Of a stretch of 64,000 bases of DNA, positions 33,801 to 46,066 are shown piece by piece (the first letter of the stretch is position 1; each line of letters starts with the position of its first letter). The notes below the pieces were generated by a model. It saw only the letters and a list, made by a program, of their open reading frames with translations, was not told the DNA's origin and did no database searches. Both the position numbers and the translations under genes were made by a program. The stretch lies in NCBI GenBank assembly GCA_014281115.1, contig JACONQ010000006.1, positions 2,232,001 to 2,296,000 of the forward strand. The letters run 5' to 3'. This DNA is from Laburnicola sp. R22_1. Its lineage: Eukaryota > Ascomycota > Dothideomycetes > Pleosporales > Didymosphaeriaceae.

Positions 33801-35913
33801 CCCGTTTTTCTCGCCTGACGCACGGGCTCACCTGGCGCACGGTTTTTGCCGAACATCGTCAAATGCTTTTGAAGCTACTGAGCCTCACACAAATCTCTAT
33901 ATCGTCTAATTTTGAACAGTAGTAGGCAATCAAGTATGGCGAAAAAGTCTACTTGATTATCTAATCACGATATCTTGTAGGGAGGTTGATATGCCGCCCC
34001 CGACGATTTGTCGCCTGCGGGGCCTCAATGACCTCAACAACCAATTGCTCGCTGCCACGAACCTCCTGAGGGACAATAGACTGCTGCTTCCTTGCTTTTC
34101 TAGCCTGTTTAGCAAATTAGATGTCCTTTTGAAGCTGCGCAGCAGCAAGCCGAGCCTGTCTATTGTCCTCCTTTTCCTGCTGCTTCTGCGCTTGCTCTTG
34201 AAGCCGGATCTCCTTTGCAGTAGCCTTCATACGACGCCTCTCCTCTAAAGCTCGTTGCTTCTCAGCTTTCTCAATTGCCTTGCGCTGACTATCCTCCTCT
34301 TTTTAGAGCCTCTCTGCCTCTGCTGCCTCTGCCTTTTGAGTTTCACGCTCACGCGCTAGCTGCACCTTTGGGCTCTAAAAGATAGCACCACTATCCTAAA
34401 CTAGAGGCTGCTCAAGCTGGAGCGCTTTGCCTCTCTTCCAACGCTTCTTCTCGTTGACTAGCGCTTTTTTAAGGCCTTAAACCTTAAGTTTCAACATTAT
34501 ATTTTGAGTAGAGAGCGAGTAAATTATTTATAAGAGCAGCTTAGCCTTAGAGTTATATACGTCGTCAACAACTGCTTATAGAATCTTAGTAACCTTCCTC
34601 CAATTATCAGCTGTAAGGACAGACCTCGAGCTCTCGCTGGATAATGGTCTCTCAGCCTCAGTGTGGCTAAATCGTTCCAAGATAACCTCTGGCTTGAAGG
34701 GGTGAAGGCCACACGATTTGAAGCTAGAGAGGATATTCTTTGCAGTAAAAGCTTTCTCCCACGCAGTCCAGAACATGCGAAAGAAGTCTCGCTTAGTAAG
34801 TGCAGAGAAGGCTTGAGATTCCTCCATAAATCGTGCTACCTCGTACGAGTAGGCTTGTGAGAGTGGCCTGAACAGAGTGACGTCAAGCGGCTGCAGCGTA
34901 TGAGTACTATGAGGAGGATAGACTGCTAGGAGGATCTTGTTGTCGTCGCAGTACTTAATAAACTTTATATTAATATGGGAGCCATGGCCATTAAGGATAA
35001 GCAGTCGATACTGTCGCGGTCGAACCTTTGATTTAGTCTCTTAATTAAAGATAGTCTTTAACCATTAAAGCCTAAGGTTATTGTTCGTCCATCCGCTAGG
35101 AGAGGAAGCAAAGAAGGCTGTGTGTATTGTAGGATTAAAATCCTGCAGCTATAAGTCTTAAATATTGCCTAAGACAGCCTGGTAGATAAGGCCTGGGGAT
35201 AGAGACGATCTATTAGCGCATATGCAAGCAATTGTTGTAATCCATTTACGATTGCCGTCCTGAATCATTTGCCTAGTTCCCCCCTCCTTATACCTCTGTC
35301 GAGAGAACACCCGCTTCATCTTTGATAGTACGCCGATGAGGAAGCCCTTCTCGTCCATATTGTAGGTGTGCTGTGGCTCAATCTCGTACTGCTCGATCTT
35401 ACGCTTCAAGAGCTCGAAATAGAGTGCGTACTTGAAGGCAGAATCAGCTCTCTTCCTATCCTTGTCCATGCCATTCGTCCATTTTGATACTAGGTCGAGA
35501 TGGTGACGCTTGATGAACTGATCCGGCCAAGAGCTTCCCGCTTATTTGCCGCTTATTTCAGTAGCAAAGTTGCGTAGCATGTTTCTCGTAGGCGGTAGCC
35601 CTCGCTGGCAGAGCTCGTCAACGTATTGTACCAGCTCTAGCTCCTGACGGTCGTTGAGAAGTCGTTGATTCTCATATTGGGCTGCACGGGAGCCCTGTAC
35701 ACCGCGCCACCTTCGCGATAGCGTAGATCGTTCAACACCATACTTTTTTGCTGTCTGCGCGATATTAACTTTTCCTCCAAGCTCCAAGGATTTCAAAGAT
35801 GCCAGCGCCTGCTCAATCGGGTCCATATTGGTGGAGCTACATCTATTTCAATTGTGGGGATTTTTGGAAAAGTGTGCGTCAGGTGAGCCCGTGCGTCAAG
35901 CGAGAAAAACGGG
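33801..35913 (-). mobile_element. Fot1/pogo-like DNA transposon (inner)
   Basis: The ends read CCCGTTTTTCTCGCCTGACG on the left and the near complement on the right (CGTCAAGCGAGAAAAACGGG), flanked by TA at 33799-33800 and 35914-35915. Its 2113 bp hold one transposase on the minus strand. It is less mutated than the outer element, in keeping with later arrival. Excision at the TA restores the outer transposase frame. Confidence 0.93.
33961..35826 (-). pseudogene. Fot1/pogo transposase of the inner element
   Basis: The ATG at 35826 starts an HTH (psq-like) region with VNIAQTAKKYGVERSTLSRR, followed by a CENP-B-type domain and a DDE endonuclease domain. The first catalytic block is YNMDEKG near 35355; the second, LLILNGHGSH near 34995, has Asn where Asp is usual; the third is LQPLDVTLF near 34895. 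A basic, glutamine-rich coiled-coil tail ends at 33961. Around ten stops (for example after ISGK near 35543 and GNI near 35158) are all one transition from Gln or Trp. It is a pseudogene, though the frame is unbroken by indels. Confidence 0.88.
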
Positions 35914-38900
35914 TAGCCACTACTGCTACTTAATATAGGGTACTACGCAACACTCTTTGCGGCCGCTTTAATAGTGCCTAACCCCACCTACATACCCACA
36001 ACAGTGCACAGCGGCTTTTAGTTATTTAAGAAGAGCATCTAGAGCGCTGAATTCTCTATTAAGAAGCCCTTAGTTACGCGCCAACCTATGCGCAAGTGCG
36101 AGCCATCGCAACGGCCATTCTTAAGCGAGAGGGTGACCACAAGAACCTAGGGAAGGAGTGGACTAGTCAATTTATAAGACGCCGCCTAGCCATTAAGTCA
36201 AAGTTAGGCCACCAGACTAGCTGGGAACGCATAAATGCGGCCACTCCTGAAAGTATTAGGCAAATATTCGACCTGTACAAGACCGTGACCTGGATTCCCC
36301 CCCAACACAGGTACAACGCCGACAAGGGCGGTATTATAAAGGGCCAGGGAGTTAATAGGCTTGTTATAGGCTCCTCGCAAGAGAACCCTAATGCTATACT
36401 AGTTAAGATAATAAATGCCTATACTTAGACCTCTGTAGTAGAGTGTATCTCTACGCTCGGCGTCGTTCTTAAACCTTTAGTTATCTTTAAGGCTAAGAGC
36501 ATCTAGGAGCAGTGGTTTAAGAAGAAGTTTTTAACTTAACATCCTCGCTAGCATGTTACCTTCTCGCAAAATAGGTAGACAAGTAATAATATTGCTGTCG
36601 AGTGGCTAGAGAAGGTGTTCTTGCCCTAGACTAAGCCTAACAATCCATCCAAGACACGGTTGCTTATTGTTAACAGCTATAGTAGTCATACCTTAGACAA
36701 ATTTATGACTGCATGTTACATAAATAATGTCCACTTGCTCTTTATCCCTGCCCATACTTCACATATACTCTAGCCTTTAGATCTTAGTTATTTCTCTAGC
36801 CTAAAGGTGGCGTATTAGCGCTTTATTAGCAAGTATAGGGCTAAGACAGATGCAACGAAGCTTAGGAAGGCTAAGTTTCTTAAATTTTATGCAGAAGCGC
36901 GTAAAATCGGCCTTTAAGAGCAGTGTGTCCAATCTAGGTAGAAAGCAATAGGGCTGTACCCTAAGAACGTAAGGAAGCCCTTGGGTTCTCGCTAGGTGGT
37001 GGTGCGCGAACGGCCGTCAACACCACCCTCTTCTACCAAGAATATCAGGACGCCAAAACGTGGCAGCGATGTTGTAAAGCTATTTTCTAAAAAGAGCTTC
37101 TCACTAACTACACAACAATATGTTCGGCTTACCGCCAAGGCATTTAACCGTACCTCAATAGAGGTCACCACGAAAAATTATAAGATTGCTTCCTTGCGTG
37201 AGCAGGTTAATTAAGCAAATCCGCCAAAACGCCGCAAAGTTGCAATTAATCCAAACAAACGCTTCGCAAGTCTTGCAGAAGTTCTCCTACAGGCTAATTA
37301 GGTGCCCTCTTAACGTGTTCGCAAAGTGAGAAACGCATCGCAGAAGGTCATTATTGTAGAGGAGGAAAGTAGCTCAAAAGAGGAAGCGGAGCAGCTATTA
37401 GTTCGACGTTCGGCGCGAGAACGACGACGAACACAACAATATCTTAATCGTGATTTAAGCATAGATAAAGAAAGCGATTAAATACTTCGAATACAATTTT
37501 TTTATATTTTTACAAATCTATTTAATAAAGTTGTAAGCATATTCGCAACCCAAGTGGTGGCAGCGGCGAAATTTTGCGGGGTGTCGGAAACTACCCGGTG
37601 TCGGAAACTACCCCACCCGACTTACGACTCTGCCTAAGTGTTATAAGCTCTATAATGGCAATATTGTCAGATTTAGCTTCTTCTAGAAAGGCAAGCAGCT
37701 CTATAACTTCTTTAATTACTAACTTAGCTGCGTAGCCATCTAGTCCCTTATAGAACCGCGTTGGCTTAAAAATGACGTCTCTTGCTTAAATTACTCTATT
37801 CTTTGTTAGCAGCCAGATCCTAAAGATATTTGTTAAATTATAGCCTACAAGTTAGCTAATAAGTACTCTAGACTCGAGCTTGTTACCTCTTTTAACTAAT
37901 GGGTTCCGGACGTACACTTGGCAGCCTATAGGGCGCAGGTGGTTTACCTTTGGCTTTAATCCCTATACAATCTCATATGGAGTCTTCTAACCTAGCGCTT
38001 CGGTTGGTGTACGATTTATGTATGCTGCTGTCTTGAGCAGCTTGTTTAATAATAATTTTGGCAGATTTCCTTTAAGTCTTATGGCTCGAGCTTAAATAAT
38101 AATAATCTTGCCTACTTTCTTAGTAAGACTGTTCTGCTTGTCTGCGTATTCTGCCCACAGCTTATATTGGATACCTAGCTCAGCGCAGAGCTCCTCTAAT
38201 ACGTTTAGTGTAACTCTATACCCTTAATTGTTGTTAGTCTTAATTACGGTAACGTCGCTATTAAAGATACGCTGTATCTTACAAATCTTGCGGATAAGCC
38301 AGCAGCTCAGAAATGCCTTCGTACGGTGTGGAAAGCAATCCACTTCATGCCACTTGCTGTACTAGTCCACTATGTAACCTGCAACTCTATTACTATTAAG
38401 ACAAGAGTCTGCTTCTTAAGGCAGTAGCTAGATAAAGTCTATAGCGACGCGATAGAACTTCCTTTGTGCGAAGTCCTTCTGCTATCTTCTAGAGACTTGC
38501 TTTAAGAGCTTTAATTCGACACATACGCCACAGAAGTTGCTATCTCTACCTTCTATTTATAAGCCTTCTATATAGTTAGCCAGCTTCTTAATCGCCTTCT
38601 TGCTAGAGTGACCCCAGGTGCTGTGGGCTATCCTATAGTTAATTATACAATTAGGTTAAGGGTCCTTTAAAAGTTAGTAAGTAGTGCTAAAGGATAACAA
38701 TAAGCGGGTTTCTAGGCGGCGGCTAGTATTAGCGTCGACTAGCTAGTGTCTATCTTAGTACTCTAGGTATGCAACTACGGATTTTCTACTAACCTTGTAT
38801 AGAAGGTCTTGTCCTAAGTTAAAGTGAATCTGACTTAAGCGACAGCGTGCTAAGCCTATAAGGCTTATTAAGAAGCCTTTAACTAAAGCAACGTGCGTTA

Positions 38901-40394
38901 GGACTATAGCTAATAGGCTCTTAGGTGTCTTCACTATTAGTTTTATACTGCCCTATATAGTGATTTTAATACGTCCTGTTCCTACTCCTATAAAGTTGTT
39001 AGCACTAGCCTTATACTCTCTTATCTATCCAGGCTAAGACTTAGTATTAACAATGTAGGTGTTTAAACTAGGATTAAGTATAAATTAGTTGCTTAATAAG
39101 TCATAGCTGCTAATATTATTAAGTGTAGATAGAGCTACTAGCTCCTTAGCGGGTTTAACGCTATCGTTAAACGACAGCTTCTTATCGCGCTTGCCGCGCT
39201 TATTAACTATAACGGCATTAGATTCTATATATCGCGCGGTGTAGGTAGATAAGTTTAAGGGAGGCTTTCTATTGTCGATAGTAACTGCAGACTCAAAGCT
39301 TAATTAAGTTGCCTTCTAGTCTTTTATAGCCTTCTCTACCCTTATCTTTAAGCTTAGATCTTTAGTAAAAGCTATTACTACCTTCTTACTACCCTCCTTG
39401 TTATTATATTCTTAGGGTTAGAAAGGAGCATCTGGATTTATTACCTAGTACTTAGACTAAGAGTGTTTATTACTACAAAGGCATACACCACTCTATAAAG
39501 GTTTGCTTTATAGTGTTTTTATTAGCTTAGCTATCTCTAGCTTTGCCATATATGCACTAAAGCCCGTACTAATTAGGCGTGTGCGCTTTAAGTACGCTAA
39601 GAACTTAGCGACGTAGTCCTCCACTAATAGGACTGTTTCACTAAGCCTCTTCTTCTAGATTAGGTCTCGCAGACCTGCTGTTCTATATTCTAGGTTAAGT
39701 ACCTTGCAGGCAACTAGGAAGTCTTCCTACGCACAAGAATCCTCTATCTCTGCCAGCCTAATAGCCTTGCACTAGTTAGTAACCTTAACCTAACATCGAA
39801 GCCACTCTTTAACCTTCCTACCCTTTAGTAGTATCTAGAGATCCTTATACTTTATTATTAAATTGCGGCAATGTGTCGCATCTAATAGTGCAAGATGTTT
39901 CTTAAGGGTTGTAAGTCGTTCGTGCGGCGTACTCTTGTCCTTAATTAGGTATATATAGTGTGCTGCTATTGTCTTACTAATCTTAGAGTTAAATTCTGCT
40001 AGAGCCTTCAGCTAACGCTTATACTCTAGATCCTTCTTTTCCTATCTCTCGTACGCCCAACAGTAATTAGCTCGCTGCTTAGTATTTAGGCTGGCGTACA
40101 TAGTAGCCGTGCTGTTGTAGTCGCTAAGCTAAGGCTCCATTAGCTCCTTAAGCTGCGGTAGCTTGTCTACTGCAACATCTAGATTAACGTATTTCTAGAG
40201 TTAGTTCTTTTGCGCTATATCCTTGCAGATAAACAGCTATTTGTGCTAATCTTCTAATTAACTAAGGACAATTGTCACTTAAGTAATGGCTGGATCTGAC
40301 TTGGTTATTATCGTGCTCGCAGGGTTGCTCCTATAGTAAGACTATAGTGTCCTTAGTAGGGTAATTGCTTAGGTAAGTGAGGCCCTGTCGTAAT

Positions 40395-40407
40395 CCGGGC
40401 TTATAAC
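40395..40407 (-). promoter_or_regulatory. Primer-binding site of Copia L (initiator tRNA-Met type)
   Basis: On the minus strand GTTATAAGCCCGG follows the LTR. It equals the sites of Copia N and of the LTR at 50624 (GTTATGAGCCCGG) apart from one G-to-A change, and matches the anticodon loop of initiator tRNA-Met. Confidence 0.65.
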
Positions 40408-40591
40408 TGTAGCGGTTGTAGCTAAAAGGCGAAAGTTAAGGCAACACTTATTATATTAAATATAAGTAGTACCTAGGATATATACTAATAGGCAATTTAG
40501 GTAGTAGTAAACAAGTGTAGGCAGCAATAAACTAGTATAGGCAACAGTAGATCTGTAGGCAGCAACTCTAAACTTACCCACTACCATTATA
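40408..40591 (-). repeat. 5' LTR of Copia L
   Basis: 184 bp partner of 31231-31414; its TGTTACA end reads ATTATA here through RIP-type changes. Confidence 0.9.
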
Positions 40592-40722
40592 TTACTAATC
40601 TAGGTATATAAGGCTATTAAAGTTATAGAGGTAGTTTATAATAATGGCACTATTATAGGCGGCTTAGTTGTGCGCGTATAAAGTATTTTTGCTTAAGTTA
40701 GGCGTCTTCTATTATGGGGTTA
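40592..40722 (-). pseudogene. Degraded gene, middle fragment (between Copia L and N)
   Basis: 131 bases of the original host sequence trapped between two Copia insertions. They carry the TTACT duplication of L on the left and the GGTTA duplication of N on the right (40718-40722). Read on the minus strand they link the fragments at 46067-46711 and 30950-31230. They are too short and mutated to assign any motif. Confidence 0.45.
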
Positions 40723-40914
40723 TGTGGGCGGGCAGGCATATAAGGCATATGAGGACAACAAGCTGTATTGCTATCTGTAGAAAAGAGTGTGTGGAGTGAG
40801 GAGTCTACTAAGGAAGAAAGGAGAGGGCAAGAGCTTTATCTTGAGGATAGTGGTCTGTGCACCTGGATGGAACCTTCTACACACACCACCTCTAACGTAA
40901 GTTATGTGGCTACA
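40723..40914 (-). repeat. 3' LTR of Copia N
   Basis: 192 bp, TG...CA ends, next to a run of seven C on the plus strand (polypurine tract of the minus strand). Confidence 0.92.
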
Positions 40915-40989
40915 CACCCCCCCAGCTGCGGTGTACCTACACCAAAGCTAATGCTCTGTACTATACTAGAATAGGCAGTAAACAATAGA

Positions 40990-43900
40990 ATCTGAAGTAG
41001 AGTTCTCCTTAAGCTTCTTCTATAGATATCCTTTAACGTCTTGCATGCCAAGTTGCCTTATAAAGTTGATGTGCTTTTAACGCACAAGGCTCTTAGTAAA
41101 TCTATTGGCTGGCATCTGATTAGTAGCCTTCTACTAGACTAATATACGTCCTTCTGCCTGTTCTTGTCTTAGCCAATGCTAGTGAGTGTTAACGTGGCGT
41201 AGTTTTGTGAATAGCTTGTTCTCATCCTTAGTAATAATTCCTACTATCTGTAGGTTATCGCAGTAAATAGTTGGCGTAATGTCTAGGTTGAATTTAATGT
41301 GTTTAAATAGTTAATTCTACGCTTAAAGCTCGCTAGCAGCTGTTAACAAAGCTAGAAGCTCTGCCTTAGTAGTCAACTTAGTGACTAAGCGCTATCGTGT
41401 CGCTTTTTAGTTAATAGGCATACTATAGAGCATGAAAAGGTATCCTTGTAAGCTCCGCCTAGTCTCTAGGTCGTCTGCGAAAGCTGCATCTAATGCTCTA
41501 TAGAATAGTGGTTCTGCACCCCCTAAGCTTAAACTTAGGTAGATGGTTTAACTGCCACCAGACTTACTGTTCGCATAGTCTATATAAGCTCCTATAGCGA
41601 GTCTCTTCGTGCTAATTAGGTACTTCCATACGTAGTATACCGCACTAATATGTTTCTGGCCTAGGTTCTGTAGGTAACAAGATAGCTCTAAGTAAACTTA
41701 GGCGACATCTAGTCGTGTGTACGTTGCTATGTAGGCTAGCGATTCGACAAGCTCTTAATAGAGTTTCGTGCGTTAATTATCTGGCTCCTCTATACTTAGG
41801 CCTAGATGTCCGTCTGCCAGCGGCACTGCTAGGTATTTTGTGCTTCCTTAAGCAATATTGTACTTCTTTGCCACCTTGTTAATAAAGCTGTTTTAGAGTA
41901 GCTAGATCTTCTTTTACTTTCTGTCTTGAATAACGCGTATGCCTAGGAACCACTTTAACTCTCCTAGGTATTGTGTGTTATAGGTTGTTCTTAGCTGTCT
42001 GTTAAATAGACGGTATACGTCTTAATTACTGCGGGATACAGCTACCACTATATTATTAATAAAGAAGAAGACGATAAGCTGGTTACTGCTATATAGACAG
42101 GGCACTCTAGGCACCTATCTTGGTCCTATCTTCTTAAGCGTTATAGTAAGATGCTTGTACCATAGTTGCGGCGCGTCACAGAGTCTATATAGAGCGCGCT
42201 TAAGCTCTAGCAGTTTTCTAAGTTCTTTATCGTATCCTTCTGGACAGCGTACGTAGGTAGGTCGATCGAGCTCCGCATTAAGAAAGGCATTGAGTACATC
42301 GTACTAGTATAGATCTAGGTCGAAGGCTGCTGCCAGGGCGATAAGGCATTAAAAGATCTTCGCAGCTAGTGTAGCTGCGTATGTGTTGCCCCAGTCTTGC
42401 TGCAGATCTCCTTAGACAACTAGTCGAGCTTTAAATTTGTAGAGGTATCTATCTTTGTTAAACTTATATAAGAATACCTATATAAGTAGTAGCACCTTAG
42501 TATTTGCTTACTTAGCAAGCTCTATAGCTCTTCTAAAGCATCTACAGTTAATAACACTATTAATCTCAACTCTGCTTGCCTTCTTAAACTCAGCACTAAA
42601 TAGGTGACAATCTAGATCCTTCTACCTCTTTAGCTCTAATAGCAGCTAATTACGATGTAGTTAAGTCTTTGGCGCCTTGCTAAGTAGCTTTGCTAGTGCT
42701 GTGGGGTTAATATAGGCAGCAAATATTACCAGATATATGCCAAAGCTCTTTAGCTTCCAACTTCGCTTACCCTCTATTACGTTCTTCTATAATAGTTAAC
42801 TAGCAATCTCCTCTCGTCGCTTTGCGTTATTTGTTGTTCAATTTAGCTCTTCTCCCTCTAGAGCTAGAGCGTAGCCTTTCCCCCAGCCTGTGTTATCTAG
42901 TAACTAGCGCAGTCTATGCTTCTCTAGCGTCTCTTCTAGAGTCATAAGAGCTAGTTAAGTATCCTTAATCTTAGCCTCAGATTTAGAGTCAAACTTAAGC
43001 TCTAGCTTAGGCTTATAGGAATAGTCTTCTAGTATAGACAGCTAATTGATTAATATGTTGCTGTGATCCAGCGTCTCCTTGATATCGAGCACCTCTGCTG
43101 CCTCACAGATGTAGCTCTTCTCTGCGTACTTCTCTCGCTCATTATAGAGCTTGCTTTATAGGAAGATAACATCTTAAGTTTGTATAACTTGTCTAATTAT
43201 TAGTAACCATATTTGGTATATGTTAGTTGAATTAAAGCCTACTAGGTGGCCGATTAGAGCTCAAGATTCGAGCTTGTCTCCCCTAGGTAGCTTCTTGTTG
43301 AGCACATACACTCTCGCTCCAATCACCTTAAGGTGAGCGACTAATGGCTTCACTTCCTTGACTTTAGTGTACGGGCATTCCTATTGTATCGCTTCAGTTG
43401 GTGTACGATTGAGTAGATATATAGCTAACATAACGCACTTGTTGGCGTACGCCTTTGGTAGGCCTGCGTGTAGGCGTATAGCTCTGCCTCAAATTATAAT
43501 AGATTTGCCTGCGCGTTCGATAGCTCCGCTCTAAGCTTCTATAGCTCTGGCCTTAATAGCGATTTCGAGATCTCTACAGAGCTCTAGCAGCTCAATATAT
43601 CCAGTCTCTATGTCCAGCCTTACAATAATAACTTAACTCTAGAATTGCCGCTTTATCTTGGCTAGTAATTGCTTAAAGACCTTTATTAGAGTAGCCTTTG
43701 TCTTATTTAGTATATAGCATCCTTTATGCCACTTTGTGTATTAATCAAAAGCATAAAATAGGTATCAATCGCCATTATAGCAGCGCTCTCCTCGCTCTAG
43801 GAGCTGTATTAGATCTATGCTAATACGCTCGAACGGTTAAGTCGCTAGTTTTTAAGGTAGCCTTTAACTAACAGTCTTTATTAGCTTTAACTATATACAT

Positions 43901-45666
43901 GTCTTACAGTCCTTTTACTTTAGTGCTTGGCTATCTGTAATATATAGGCCTTTAACGTTCTTAGGCAGGTGCTTAATTACCTCTCTACTAGCGTGACCCC
44001 ACATAACATATACTTCCTCTATAGTTAACTATAGTAGCTTCTTAGGCTTATATAAAGGCTTCTTACGGGCGTGTGCTAAGGCTGCAAGTAGAGGGCTAGT
44101 GTCTAGTCTCTTTATACCTTTAGCGTCTATTAACTAGTGTCCGCTAGTATAGTTAAGCTTGCAAATAACGTTCTTCTAGCTCTTCTAGTACAAGCAGTCT
44201 TGTCCTAAGTCGAAATAAATGCCTATTAATTGACAGCGTAACAGGCCAACAATGTTAGTAAGAAATCCTAGGACATAGGCGACATATGTGAGCTCTATCT
44301 GCTCTATGCCTCTAGGCGTGTTAATAAGTAGGATAATATCTCCCTACTCGTATATTAATAGCTCTTAATCTCCAGCCTTAATAACTTTACCTATCCTATT
44401 AGCTCGCTTCTTCCAACTATAGTCTCTACTATTGGTGACGTGTGTGTTTAATCCTGGATCCAGAATCCATTAATTAATTAGACTCGGCTTGACTGTCTGC
44501 TTGCTTACGCAGTCTAAGCTTATTATAAGCTGCAATATATAACTATTTAATACGTCATGCATAGGTCTGTAATTATTAAACTGTTAAGGTGCTATTAAGA
44601 CTACAGACGCTGCTAGTTCTGCCTAGTCTCTAGTATTCGTCGCGCTCCTATTTGCTTTGAGTGCTGCCTTTATAGCTCCTCTAAATAATAATTAGCTTAC
44701 TATAGCCTTATTAAATTGTTCTTGTATCTTAGGTTTAGGTATCCATCCTTAAGGCTTGCCCTTCACTTCTAGATACTAGCAGTCCTTAAATTAATAATTA
44801 AGACCACATATACACTTAGGCTTCTTATCTTAAGTTTTTTCTTTCTTCTCTATTGCCTGTGGCTTGTTAGTGCTAATGCCTAGTGTGGTAAAGGTACTAA
44901 GCGATAACGCTACTAGTCTCGTCAAACGCTAGTACATAGTAAATTGAGCGATAAGGTTGTGTATGCTTTTAATAGCCTATCCCTGAATCTGTGCTTTAAA
45001 TAGATTGGCTTACTAAGTAGTTGCCTATATGTTATTAAGTCCTTTAACTGCGAGTAGAAAATCGCGCTATGCTCGCGGCAATGTCACGTTAGGTAGGTTC
45101 GCTGCCTCGCACAGACGTACAACATGTAGCCACTCATCTAGCTAGGTATTAATATTGTTGCGGGGTTGGCTCTGCAGTTGCCAATACTTTGCTAGAAGCT
45201 GCAGCTCCCTCTTAGCTGTTGATAGGCAGAGGTGCTTCTTGAGCCTCTTTAGTCGAGCGTACGCTGTATCGTCGCTCTGGATCAGGTGTATGTGGCGGCG
45301 GCTAATCGTTTGGCTGATCTCCTGGGTAAAGTCGTCTAACGCTTTCCTCTTGATCGTATATCTAGCCAAGGCTCGATTGTAGCCTCTCTCTGCCTGCTAG
45401 TATTACTAGAACTCCTTGGTTGTTATGTCTTTTAGTACAACGCCAGTATCCTACTCTGTCCCCTTATAGTAGTGCTCTAGTATTATAGGCACTGGCTCCT
45501 TAAGCTGTTTGAGTGCCGCCTCGTCAAGATCCAGGTTAACCATAGGCTAGAGGTGATTTCAATTCGCGCTATCCTTACATAGGAAGATCTATTCTTCCTA
45601 GTCTGCTAGCTTCTCGAGTATAACTGTCGTCCTCGTAACTAGTCCATCTAGCTTAGTTATAGGCAT
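40990..45666 (-). pseudogene. Copia N gag-pol pseudogene
   Basis: Gag opens at an ATG at 45666 (MPITKLDGLVTRTTVILEKL) and includes a stop-free stretch at 45142-45369. Protease is near 44455 (WILDPGLNTHVTN). RT spans about 41900-42450 with KARLVV, YAATLAAKIF and RPTYVRCPEGYDKEL; its active site at 42072-42083 is FINN, both catalytic Asp changed. RNase H lies about 41000-41500. Many in-frame TAG/TAA at Gln/Trp positions are present. The 3' limit is approximate. Confidence 0.85.
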
Positions 45667-45861
45667 CTTGCTCTATTAGCTCCTAGAAGGGCTCTCTTTA
45701 GTAATGGAACGCGTGCTTGAGGCTTAGTAAGGTAGCTTAGTGACGTAGCTCTGTTGACAGCTTGTCAACAGCTCCTCAGCAGCTCGTCAGTACGTGCAGT
45801 AGCAACAGCGATTGAAGTCGATAGCCAGGTGCTTAGCAGCTACAGTGGTCAAAGTCAACAG

Positions 45862-45874
45862 CCGGGCTCATAAC
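45862..45874 (-). promoter_or_regulatory. Primer-binding site of Copia N (initiator tRNA-Met type)
   Basis: GTTATGAGCCCGG on the minus strand directly follows the LTR. The first 11 bases complement the initiator tRNA-Met anticodon loop and stem. Confidence 0.7.
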
Positions 45875-46066
45875 TATGGGCGGGCAGGCATATAAGGCAT
45901 ATAAGGACAACAAGCTGTATTGCTATCTGCAGAAAAGAGTGTGTGGAGTGAGGAGTCTACCAAGGAAGAAAGGAGAGGGCGAGAGCTTTATCTTGAGGAT
46001 AGTGGTCTGTGCACCTGGATGGAACCTTCTACACACACCACCTCTGACGTAAGTCACGTGGCTACA
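45875..46066 (-). repeat. 5' LTR of Copia N
   Basis: 192 bp; its inner end reads CCCATA where the 3' copy has CCCACA. Confidence 0.92.

Larger units (their letters stand above)
33735..37481 (+). pseudogene. Fot1-like transposase, interrupted by the inner transposon
   Basis: The frame begins at 33735 with ATA where ATG is expected (ATAGCTAGTTACACAGAAGG), so the start codon seems lost to a G-to-A change. It runs ASYTEGDVQNALADLKSRVAL up to the insertion at 33800 and resumes exactly after the TA at 35916 in the same frame. Next come a CENP-B-type DNA-binding region (YAPTYAQVRAIATAILKREG near 36090) and a DDE domain with HRYNADKGG near 36315 (expected Asp-Glu changed), LLIVNSYSSH near 36665 (expected Asp changed to Asn) and LQPLD-like residues near 36775. 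A basic C-terminus ends at 37481. Multiple TAG/TAA codons are present. Confidence 0.85.
33583..37622 (+). mobile_element. Fot1/pogo-like DNA transposon (outer)
   Basis: The terminal inverted repeat starts AGTCGGGTGGGGTAGTTTCC on the left and ends with its complement at 37622, flanked by TA on both sides, as in Tc1/mariner-pogo insertions. The repeat contains two direct copies of GGGTAGTTTCCGACA. Subtracting the inner element gives about 1.9 kb, the usual Fot1 size. It sits within Copia L between integrase and RT, so it inserted after L. Confidence 0.93.
31460..40312 (-). pseudogene. Copia L gag-pol pseudogene, split by transposons
   Basis: From about 40312 the minus strand reads a gag (LFICKDIAQKN, YWAYERQEKK), a protease near 39080, and an integrase with AHSTWGHSSKKAIKKLANYI near 38620 and VAIDFI near 38440. 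Beyond the insertion (37623-33582) RT resumes near 33060 with LPLMWVFMYKFDEDSFL near 32930. The RT active site at 32490-32501 is YINN, both catalytic Asp lost by G-to-A change. RNase H lies about 31500-32000. Stops at Gln/Trp positions are spread throughout. The start codon position is uncertain. Confidence 0.85.
31231..40591 (-). mobile_element. Copia L, holding two nested DNA transposons
   Basis: Bounded by 184 bp LTRs (31231-31414 and 40408-40591) and a perfect TTACT target-site duplication (31226-31230, 40592-40596). Its 9361 bp shrink to about 5.3 kb, a normal Copia length, when the insert at 33583-37622 is removed. The minus-strand order is primer site, gag, protease, integrase, RT, RNase H, polypurine tract. 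LTR differences are about 18 transitions, so the element is older than family A copy 2. Confidence 0.93.
40723..46066 (-). mobile_element. Copia N, complete, RIP-mutated
   Basis: A 5344 bp Copia with 192 bp LTRs (40723-40914, 45875-46066) and a perfect GGTTA target-site duplication (40718-40722, 46067-46071). LTR differences are about eight transitions. On the minus strand the order is primer site, gag, protease, integrase, RT, RNase H, polypurine tract (CAGCTGGGGGGGTG). Stops throughout make it dead. By motifs it is closer to L than to family A. Confidence 0.95.
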
